This document shows positions 16,674 to 23,337 of a stretch of 64,000 nt of DNA, one piece after another. The DNA is from Akkermansiaceae bacterium. Its GTDB lineage: Bacteria; Verrucomicrobiota; Verrucomicrobiia; Verrucomicrobiales; Akkermansiaceae. The translations under genes were made by a program, and so were the position numbers. The notes beneath the pieces are model-generated. The model saw only the letters and a list, made by a program, of their open reading frames with translations. It had not been told where the DNA came from and did no database searches. The stretch lies in NCBI GenBank assembly GCA_024233135.1, contig JACKPZ010000004.1:62001-126000 (forward strand). The letters are read 5' to 3'. The stretch's first letter is position 1; the number at the start of each line of letters is the position of its first letter.

Positions 16674-18037
16674 GTCCGATCCCATCCGACGCTCCCGCCG
16701 TGCTGGAGGACGAGGAAATCCGGTGTCGTCCGCCAATGATCCCGGCGTGGGCGACGCCCGCGGCGCTCCTCGTGCTGCTCGCGCCCACGCTGGAGTGGTT
16801 CGTGCGCCGGCTCGACGACGGAAGCGAGGAACCGCTCGGGCTGTTATCGCTCGCCGCGGCCGCGGTTTTCGCCCTGCGCGAGCGCAGCCACCTGCGATCC
16901 TCTTCCGCCTCACGTTGGACCGGCTCAACCCTCTTTCTAGCTGCTGTAGTTTCGGATCCGTTTCTTCCTCCGATGTTCCGTGCGGCGCTGCTGCTCACGG
17001 GTTGCCTCGCATGGTCCGGCATGTTGCGCCACGCCGGGATCACGGGACTGGTCCTACTGTCGCTGCCAATCGTCGCATCGCTGCAATTCTACGCCGGTTA
17101 TCCGCTGCGGCGCGGCACCGCGGAACTGGCCGTCCAACTCCTGCGCCTCTGCGGCGCGGTGTCTTCGGCGGACGGGGTGAACCTCGTCCTCGGCGGAGAA
17201 ACCGTGAGTGTCGATCCCGCCTGCGCGGGCATCCGGATGGCGTGGCACGCGCTGGCCGCCTGCATGGCGCTGGCCGCCATCCACCGCACGTCGTGGCGGA
17301 TCACCATCATGGCGGGACTGCTCACGGTCGCCCTATTGGTCCCCGTGAACTCGATCCGCGCCGCATGGCTCGCAATGGTGGAAACAGGACGTTTGATCGA
17401 TCCCGGCCTCGGACACGGCGGCATCGGCATCGTTTGTTTTGTCATCCTGCTGATACCTGTGTGGGCCTTCGTGTCCCGCAACGCGCGGCCGAGACAGCTG
17501 GCCACCGCGCCCGCCACCGGCGCACCAGGCGCGCGCTGGGTCGTCTGGCTGGCTGCCTTGCTCTCGCCGTTCGCTGCGATGCAAGCACGGCAGGAACCCG
17601 ATACCTTCCTCCCGGGGAAAAGGCCCACCGAGTTCACCTTCCAGGGCAGCACGCTGCCGCTCGATCCTCTGCCTGCGACGCAGGTCGAAGCGGGTTTCGC
17701 GGAATCGTTTCCCGGCACCCTCGGGAGCTACCGCTGGGGCGGTGGCCAGTTGATCCTGCGCAGGGTCGACAAGGCGACCCGCCTGCTCCATCCGTCACGC
17801 GACTGCCTGCGGGCCGCGGGTTTCGACACCAGTGACGCGGTCACCGTGCGCTGTGGCGATGACGGCACATGGTCGAAGTTCCGAGCCTTCCGCGACGGCA
17901 TGGAATACACCGTTCACGAGCGGATCGTGAGCGAACGCGACGGCAGCACGTGGACCGATGCGCCCGCATGGTTCTGGGACGCCCTGCGCCACCCGCTGAA
18001 CGGCCCTTGGCGGGCCGAAACCCTGATCCTGCCATGA
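16670..18037 (+). CDS. Exosortase with fused C-terminal EpsI-like domain
   Basis: 455 residues; the start overlaps the VIT gene stop as ATGA, indicating translational coupling. About eight membrane helices carry the exosortase catalytic residues: Cys185 (DPACAGIRM), Arg230 (NSIRAAW) and His249 (GLGHGGIG). From about residue 325 a periplasmic domain with RLLHPSRDCLRAAGF resembles EpsI (DUF3485), which in many systems is a separate gene. The enzyme would cleave PEP-CTERM tails at the inner membrane; the adjacent VIT protein is the obvious dedicated target and the PEP-CTERM protein at 38296 another candidate. I cannot assign a named Xrt subtype by eye. Confidence 0.88.
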   Translation: MSPIPSDAPAVLEDEEIRCRPPMIPAWATPAALLVLLAPTLEWFVRRLDDGSEEPLGLLSLAAAAVFALRERSHLRSSSASRWTGSTLFLAAVVSDPFLPPMFRAALLLTGCLAWSGMLRHAGITGLVLLSLPIVASLQFYAGYPLRRGTAELAVQLLRLCGAVSSADGVNLVLGGETVSVDPACAGIRMAWHALAACMALAAIHRTSWRITIMAGLLTVALLVPVNSIRAAWLAMVETGRLIDPGLGHGGIGIVCFVILLIPVWAFVSRNARPRQLATAPATGAPGARWVVWLAALLSPFAAMQARQEPDTFLPGKRPTEFTFQGSTLPLDPLPATQVEAGFAESFPGTLGSYRWGGGQLILRRVDKATRLLHPSRDCLRAAGFDTSDAVTVRCGDDGTWSKFRAFRDGMEYTVHERIVSERDGSTWTDAPAWFWDALRHPLNGPWRAETLILP

Positions 18038-18096
18038 ACGTGATGCTCGCGGATTTTCTGTTTCGCAGACCATGGTCGGTGCGCTACATCGCCGTC

Positions 18097-18417
18097 ATGC
18101 AAGACGACACCCGCGACCACGGCCCGCAACCGCTCGACACCCTGTTGGAGCGCTGGCGGATCACGAACCACCAACTCGTGGAGGCCTCCGTCGAGCAACT
18201 CAACCACAAGCAGGTGCAGAAGGCGCGCAAGGGCCGGCAACTCACCCTGCACATGATGCAGAAGCTCACCCGCACGCTGAACGACGCCGTGTTCCTCTCA
18301 CTGCCCAAGGAACGCCGCGAGGAGTTCGTGCCCTATCTCCACAAGAATTTGTTCAACTACGCCAAGGGTTTCGATCCCGCATGGGAAGACCCGAACGCCG
18401 CCTTGATGCCGGAGTGA
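18097..18417 (+). CDS. Small HTH-like hypothetical protein
   Basis: 106 residues from ATG 18097. An alternative start at 18034 overlaps the exosortase stop as ATGA but adds an unusual hydrophobic leader. The central part, LLERWRITNHQLVEAS then LNHKQVQKARKGRQLTL and MMQKLTRTLN, has the spacing of a Cro/XRE-type helix-turn-helix, and the end is FVPYLHKNLFNYAKGFD. I do not recognise a named family. It sits between the exosortase and a tRNA-modification pair in a tightly packed run. A DNA-binding role is inferred weakly. Confidence 0.65.
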   Translation: MQDDTRDHGPQPLDTLLERWRITNHQLVEASVEQLNHKQVQKARKGRQLTLHMMQKLTRTLNDAVFLSLPKERREEFVPYLHKNLFNYAKGFDPAWEDPNAALMPE

Positions 18418-19421
18418 GCTGCGGCGGACCAGACTGGCTCATCGTGGGTCAGGGGCTCGCCGGCACCTGCCTCGCATGGCGCCTGTGGAAGCGCGGCGTG
18501 CCGTTTCGCATCGCCGATGACGGCGCGGGCGGAAGCTCGCTGGTCGCCGCCGGTTTGATCAATCCGATCACCGGCAAGAATTTCGAACCGAGCCACGGAC
18601 TCGCAATCCACCAACCGGAGTCGACCGCGTTCTATCAGGATGTGGAAACCCGGAACGGCCGCCGGGTTTGGCATGCCATGCCCGTGTTGCGCCTGGCTTC
18701 GGGCGAGAACGAATGGCGGAAGATCGAGTCGAAGCTCGACCGTGAGGACATCCGCCCGTGGATCTCCGACTCCCGTCCGGATATTCCGTCCGGCCCATGG
18801 CGCGGCGCGGTGGAGCTTCGCGGCGGCGGCCGGCTCGATACCGTTTCGTTCCTTCACGGCTCGCGGGACTTCTTCGAGGCCCGGGGTGTCATGTTGCGCG
18901 AGCGGGTCGACCCGGATCACGCCCACGGACGAACCGTTTGGTGCGAAGGCGCGGCCGGGATTCTCCGCGGCGGGTGTGGACCGCATCGTTGTGCGAAAGG
19001 CGAGATCCTCACGCTGCGCGCCGAAGGCTTCGACGAGACGAGGATCCGGATCGGAGCGGGCGGTTGGCTGGTGCCGATCGGCGGCGAATGTTTCAAAGCG
19101 GGCGCGACCTACGAGTGGGAGAATCTCGACCGGGAACCGACCGCCGAGGGCCGGCGCAGGGTCGAGGAAATCGCCACGCGTTTGATGGGACGTGACTTCG
19201 AGGTCATCGCTCACGAGGCGGGGATCCGGCCGATCCTTCGGCGCAGCGATCCATTGCTCGCCCGGCTTTCGGACGGTTCGTGGGTGTTCAACGGTCTCGG
19301 CTCGAAGGGCTCGCTGTATGCTCCCGGAGTTGCGGACCGTCTTGCGATGTGGATGCTCGAAGGAAGGGAACCGGACGAGCGTCTCCGCTATCGGACGCTC
19401 CCCTGCCCGCCCGGATCATGA
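18414..19421 (+). CDS. FAD-dependent oxidoreductase resembling the MnmC oxidase domain
   Basis: 335 residues from GTG 18414, which overlaps the previous stop as GTGA (an in-frame ATG at 18381 is an alternative). The DAO-type FAD fold begins WLIVGQGLAGTCLAWRL. Features shared with MnmC(o), the C-terminal domain of bifunctional MnmC, are GSSLVAAGLINPITGKNF after the dinucleotide fold and the C-terminal VFNGLGSKGSLYAPGVADR. MnmC(o) removes the carboxymethyl group from cmnm5s2U34 in tRNA. The next gene is an MnmM-type methyltransferase joined by ATGA, so the pair could finish mnm5s2U. The link is inference; a generic amino-acid oxidase is the alternative. Confidence 0.72.
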   Translation: MSCGGPDWLIVGQGLAGTCLAWRLWKRGVPFRIADDGAGGSSLVAAGLINPITGKNFEPSHGLAIHQPESTAFYQDVETRNGRRVWHAMPVLRLASGENEWRKIESKLDREDIRPWISDSRPDIPSGPWRGAVELRGGGRLDTVSFLHGSRDFFEARGVMLRERVDPDHAHGRTVWCEGAAGILRGGCGPHRCAKGEILTLRAEGFDETRIRIGAGGWLVPIGGECFKAGATYEWENLDREPTAEGRRRVEEIATRLMGRDFEVIAHEAGIRPILRRSDPLLARLSDGSWVFNGLGSKGSLYAPGVADRLAMWMLEGREPDERLRYRTLPCPPGS

Positions 19422-19990
19422 TTCCTCCACGTCCCACCGAGCTCGCTCATGTGATCCTGCGCGACTTCGTGCGCCCCGGTTCGCTCGCCGTTGATGCGAC
19501 GGCGGGCAATGGTCACGACACCTTGTTTCTCGCAAAATTCGTCGGACCGAACGGCCGGGTGATCGCGTATGACATCCAACCGGCGGCCTTGGAATCCACG
19601 CGGGAGAAACTCGAATCCGCGGGATTGGCGGAGCGTGTGACCTTGCTCCACCGCAGCCACGCGACCCTCGCGGAGGATGTGGAGGAAGGATCGGCGGAGG
19701 TCGTGATGTTCAACCTCGGGTATCTCCCCGGACAGGATCACGGCACCACGACCCGGGAATGCGAAACACTCGTCGCGCTGGAAGCCGCGAAAAGCGCGCT
19801 GTGCCCGGGCGGTGTTCTCAGCGTCGTGTGTTATCCCGGCCATCCGGGCGGGGACGCGGAAGCGGAAGCCGTCGAGGCGAAACTCCGGGAACTCGCCCGG
19901 CATTCCTCATGGCGGGTCGCCCGCTACGGCATGCTCGAAACCAAATCCCCCGCCCCTTTCCTGCTCGTCGCGCGGAAGCCGGGCGGATGA
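19418..19990 (+). CDS. MnmM/YtqB-like tRNA methyltransferase
   Basis: 190 residues; the ATG overlaps the upstream stop as ATGA. A class I SAM fold is seen with DATAGNGHDTLFLAKFVG (motif I), AYDIQP, and NLGYLPGQDH, the signature of the YtqB family formerly called putative rRNA methylases. YtqB (MnmM) methylates nm5s2U34 of tRNA to mnm5s2U in Bacillus and Staphylococcus. Its coupling with an MnmC(o)-like oxidoreductase supports this role here. It ends 4 bases from the convergent coxB stop. Family is confident, exact substrate inferred. Confidence 0.82.
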   Translation: MIPPRPTELAHVILRDFVRPGSLAVDATAGNGHDTLFLAKFVGPNGRVIAYDIQPAALESTREKLESAGLAERVTLLHRSHATLAEDVEEGSAEVVMFNLGYLPGQDHGTTTRECETLVALEAAKSALCPGGVLSVVCYPGHPGGDAEAEAVEAKLRELARHSSWRVARYGMLETKSPAPFLLVARKPGG

Positions 19991-19994
19991 TCGG

Positions 19995-20762
19995 TCACTT
20001 CTTCTGGTGGGCGTCCAGAGCGGTCTGCGACTGGGCGGAAGCCCAGGAATCGAAGTCGGCGGCCGGAGTGATCTCGAGGGCGCCCACCATGTTGCCGTGG
20101 CTTTCGCCGCAGAGCTGGCCGCAGACGACGTAGGTTTCCAGCGGCTCGGTGGGAGTGAACCACATCGGGATCTCGCGGCCCGGGATGGCGTCCTGCTGGA
20201 TGCGCATCGGGACGATCGAGTAGTTGTGGATCACATCGGTGGATGTGATGTTGAGCACCGCAGGGCGCTTCGCCGGAAGCTTGAGGATCGGGCTGGTGAA
20301 ATCATCGAGAGCGTTCGGATCGCTGAGGTCGAGACCGATGTCGCCCACCCCGGAGATCAGGTCGGAACTGACACGGCCGAATTTCCCGTCGGCGCCCGGA
20401 TAGTGATAGACCCACGCGAACTGGTAGCCCACCACGCGGACGCGCACCGGATCGAGTTCCCGCACTTGTTTCCAACTATCGACCCGCTCGGCCCAGAGGG
20501 GAAACGCGAAGCCGAGCAACAAGACCGCCTCGACGATGATCACGCCGACCTCCAAATGGCTCGAAAGGTGGCTGCGGACGCCGGCATACGACGCCTTGGG
20601 ATGGTTGCGGTGCCAGAAACGGAAGATGCAGTAGAAGAAGAAGATCGTCCAACCGATGAACAGCGCGAACATGAACCAGTGGACCACGTCGAGCATGTGG
20701 TCGACCTGGCCGCCGTGGGCGGAGTAGCTCTTGGGAATACCGAGGAATTCTGAAGGACTCAT
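19995..20762 (-). CDS. coxB: Cytochrome c oxidase subunit II
   Basis: 255 residues. Two membrane helices (about 26-48 and 70-90) are followed by the periplasmic CuA domain. QFAWVYHYPG is the aromatic electron-entry region, STDVIHNYSIVPM holds the first CuA histidine, and CGQLCGESHGNM holds the two cysteines, second histidine and methionine. No fused cytochrome c domain follows, so electrons must come from a separate cytochrome c. It is the last gene of the oxidase cluster rather than the first, an unusual order. Confidence 0.93.
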   Translation of the reverse strand: MSPSEFLGIPKSYSAHGGQVDHMLDVVHWFMFALFIGWTIFFFYCIFRFWHRNHPKASYAGVRSHLSSHLEVGVIIVEAVLLLGFAFPLWAERVDSWKQVRELDPVRVRVVGYQFAWVYHYPGADGKFGRVSSDLISGVGDIGLDLSDPNALDDFTSPILKLPAKRPAVLNITSTDVIHNYSIVPMRIQQDAIPGREIPMWFTPTEPLETYVVCGQLCGESHGNMVGALEITPAADFDSWASAQSQTALDAHQKK

Positions 20763-20796
20763 GGGATGCGGAAAGAATGGGATGGAAAACTGGGGA

Positions 20797-21015
20797 TCAC
20801 TGTGCCGGACCGGGTTCCACCGGATCGTCGGCGAACTGGGGATCGAAGTGTTTCCGCTCGCGCCAGGCGATGCGGAACATGAAGAACACGATGCCGACGA
20901 GGACGGCGACGATCACGATCAACAGGAAGAAGATCGACCAACCGGCCGCATCGCCGCCACCTTCGACCATGGTGACACGGCAGGTGGAACATGCGAGGAG
21001 AGGAAGATTCGTCAT
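20797..21015 (-). CDS. Small single-pass membrane protein in the oxidase operon
   Basis: 72 residues from ATG 21015 (a GTG one codon upstream is possible). A short N-terminal part with two cysteines (LLACSTCRV) precedes one hydrophobic helix (about 26-48) and an acidic tail (DPQFADDPVEPG). I recognise no family. Its place between two other oxidase-associated genes suggests an accessory or assembly role; the CxxC could bind copper, but this is speculation. Confidence 0.6.
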   Translation of the reverse strand: MTNLPLLACSTCRVTMVEGGGDAAGWSIFFLLIVIVAVLVGIVFFMFRIAWRERKHFDPQFADDPVEPGPAQ

Positions 21016-21037
21016 CACGGGATCGGCGTTCGGGGGG

Positions 21038-21238
21038 TCAGATGTGGGCTCGGCGCAGCTTGCGCAGGAAATACACGGCGTAGACCGGCATCAGCGCCAG
21101 CGAGACAAGGCTCACCACGCCGAGGGGCTTCGCCAGGTTGAAGTCGTCCGGCGCGAAGCCGAAGGACCAGACCGCCAGGAACGCGAACAAAAGCGTGCAG
21201 ACGGTCACGAAGACGATATGGAAACCCTTGAGGGACAT
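21038..21238 (-). CDS. Small two-helix membrane protein in the oxidase operon
   Basis: 66 residues with two hydrophobic helices (about 7-28 and 38-57) and a basic C-terminus (LRKLRRAHI), so both ends would be cytoplasmic. No family is recognised. It follows the subunit IV gene by 18 bases and precedes another small membrane protein, all co-directional with the oxidase genes. A structural or assembly role is plausible. Confidence 0.6.
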   Translation of the reverse strand: MSLKGFHIVFVTVCTLLFAFLAVWSFGFAPDDFNLAKPLGVVSLVSLALMPVYAVYFLRKLRRAHI

Positions 21239-21256
21239 GGTGCCGGATTGGTTGGA

Positions 21257-21634
21257 TTATTTCGCGGCGGTGTCGCCGACCGGAGCCGCGGCCTCGCCAG
21301 CCTGATAGAAATAATCGTCGTGAATCGGATTCTCCTTGGCCAGGCCGATCAGCGCGAAGAGTGCGGCGCAAAAGAACAGGCTGCCGAAGAAGATCCAATA
21401 GACGCTCTTCCGCTCGTGGTTCAAGTGCATGAACACGGCCGCGACGCACGAGGCCTTCACGGTGGCGATGATCATACCGACGACCGCGTCATGCCAGTCG
21501 AAGCCATGGCCGCCGAAGTCGAGCCATTCCTGGGTGGCGACGAGCACGGTGATCACGGTGCCGACGAACAGGATCCCTCCGATGATGAGGTAGGTGAGGA
21601 AGGCCTTGCGGATCGCTTCGGGTGTATCGGCCAT
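21257..21634 (-). CDS. Cytochrome c oxidase subunit IV (prokaryotic type)
   Basis: 125 residues with three membrane helices. The motif ATVKASCVAAVFMHLNHE is the signature of bacterial subunit IV (COX4_pro/CyoD-like): a Lys in helix II followed by MHL at its end. The subunit stabilises the oxidase core in the inner membrane. It follows the subunit III gene by 46 bases in the same operon. Confidence 0.85.
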   Translation of the reverse strand: MADTPEAIRKAFLTYLIIGGILFVGTVITVLVATQEWLDFGGHGFDWHDAVVGMIIATVKASCVAAVFMHLNHERKSVYWIFFGSLFFCAALFALIGLAKENPIHDDYFYQAGEAAAPVGDTAAK

Positions 21635-21680
21635 GGTTGTGGTGGTTGGTGATGGTTGGGTCGGTTGGAGCGCCCGGCGC

Positions 21681-23294
21681 TCACATCAGGTAGAAGATCG
21701 GGAAAGCGAAGATCCAGACGAGGTCGACGAAGTGCCAGAACAGGCCGGCGACTTCCACACGGTTGGCGAGCCACTCCGGATTTTCCAGGTACATCTTGCG
21801 GCAGAAAAGCAGGTAGTAGCAGAGCACCAGGGCGCCGCCGATGACGTGCAGGCCGTGGAGGCCGGTGATGGTGAAGTAAATCGCGTAGTAGGTGTTCCAC
21901 GACGGGGTGAACTTCGATGCGAAGGCGACCTGCTCGCGCGGGATTTCCGCATGCGGGAACGTGTGCTTGGCTTCGCGGCCGGCGTAGTCCGGGCCGACGA
22001 ATTCCTCCTTGAGGAAGGTCTTGCCCTCACCGCGGTCGGCTCCGTCCGTCATCGCGACAAACTCCTTCCAACCGATGCGATAGCGCTCCTTGGCGGTGGG
22101 TTCACGCTTCGGCTTTCCAGTCTCCCGGTCGACACCGTAGTCCTTGAGCAGCCGATCCTCGAGTTTGGCGGTCTGCGCCTTGTTCCACTCCCATGCCTCG
22201 CGGGCCCACTTCTTGTTCTGGATGACCCAGCTGTTTTCGATCGCCACCTCGGGATCCACACCGCGCTCGACCGCCTTCATCGCGAGGTAGGTGAAATCGA
22301 TGGCGTCGATGTTGTGGAACACCATCGGGCTTTCGAGCAATTCGCCGGTGACGACCGTGTCGTCGCGGAGGCGTGAGGAGCCCTCGCCCTCCTGGATGTG
22401 GCGCGGTTTGAAATCGAGGCGGCAGGGCGGCTCTACGTTGAACTTCACGGTGCCGATCTCGGTGAGAAGGCGTGGGTTGAGGGCTTCGGTGTCGATGGAA
22501 ACATTGGCGGCGAGCTGCCACCCCTTGCTGCCCGGGTTGTCCTGTTTCGCCTTCTTCCATTCCGCCTTGAGAGCGGCGGTGCGGAGGTCCGCGTTGTGGC
22601 CGCGGGCGTCAAGATGGACCTCGGCAATTTCCTCAAGCAAATCGACGCTCAGCGGAGTGCCGGCCTTGGCGATGGTCTGCTTGCCTTTTCCTTCCTCGGT
22701 GACCGCCTCGACATCGGACGCGAGGGTGACCTTGGACCCGCGGTGTTTCGCTTCGGAAAGGGCTTCCTCCACCCAAGGCTTGTAGAATCGGACGGTGTTG
22801 AACGTGAGGCTGTCCGCTTTCACGCGGATGGTGTTCTCCTCAATCTCCTTGCCGTTGTGGTCGAGCACCGGCTTGTCGTTCTCCATCTCCTTGCCGAGGT
22901 GTCCCTCAAGCACCGTGTAGTCCTTGAGGCGCACGGCCTGGTGGTGGAACTTCACGTTGTATTCGATTCCCTTGAAAATCATGAAGGTGACCGCGCAGAG
23001 AACCGTGATCGCCATGAAGATCTTGAAGCGCATCCAGTTGCGCATCTTCAGGGCGGCCCATGCGAAGACCACGGTGACGGACGAACCGATCAGGATGAAG
23101 GTGTTGAGCAGGCCGGGAAGAATCGGCAGCGTCCGCTCGGGCCACGGGTAGTCCGCGCCCATGCGGAGGAAGACGTAACCCGAGAACAAGCCGCCGAAGA
23201 GCATGACTTCGGATGCCAGGAACAACCAGATCGCGATCTTCGAGTTGAACAGACCGGTGTCCTTGCGGGGAGTGACGACGTAGGGGATTTCCAT
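21681..23294 (-). CDS. coxC: Cytochrome c oxidase subunit III with a large internal insertion
   Basis: 537 residues, about twice the usual length. The N-terminal part (1-118) is standard: WLFLASEVMLFGGLF, then two further helices ending FKGIEYNVKFHH. The C-terminal part (about 445-537) is also standard: YFTITGLHGLHVIGGA and VAGLFWHFVDLVWIF. Between them lie about 320 residues of mostly charged, soluble sequence with no membrane helix, where a short loop is normal. The single open frame, with no internal break, argues against an assembly artefact. The insert would face the same side as the loop after the KGIEY helix. I recognise no domain in it. Confidence 0.9.
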   Translation of the reverse strand: MEIPYVVTPRKDTGLFNSKIAIWLFLASEVMLFGGLFSGYVFLRMGADYPWPERTLPILPGLLNTFILIGSSVTVVFAWAALKMRNWMRFKIFMAITVLCAVTFMIFKGIEYNVKFHHQAVRLKDYTVLEGHLGKEMENDKPVLDHNGKEIEENTIRVKADSLTFNTVRFYKPWVEEALSEAKHRGSKVTLASDVEAVTEEGKGKQTIAKAGTPLSVDLLEEIAEVHLDARGHNADLRTAALKAEWKKAKQDNPGSKGWQLAANVSIDTEALNPRLLTEIGTVKFNVEPPCRLDFKPRHIQEGEGSSRLRDDTVVTGELLESPMVFHNIDAIDFTYLAMKAVERGVDPEVAIENSWVIQNKKWAREAWEWNKAQTAKLEDRLLKDYGVDRETGKPKREPTAKERYRIGWKEFVAMTDGADRGEGKTFLKEEFVGPDYAGREAKHTFPHAEIPREQVAFASKFTPSWNTYYAIYFTITGLHGLHVIGGALVLCYYLLFCRKMYLENPEWLANRVEVAGLFWHFVDLVWIFAFPIFYLM

Positions 23295-23337
23295 GAGAGG
23301 GTGTGTGTCCGGTTAGCGGGAAATGGGAAGCGCAGGT

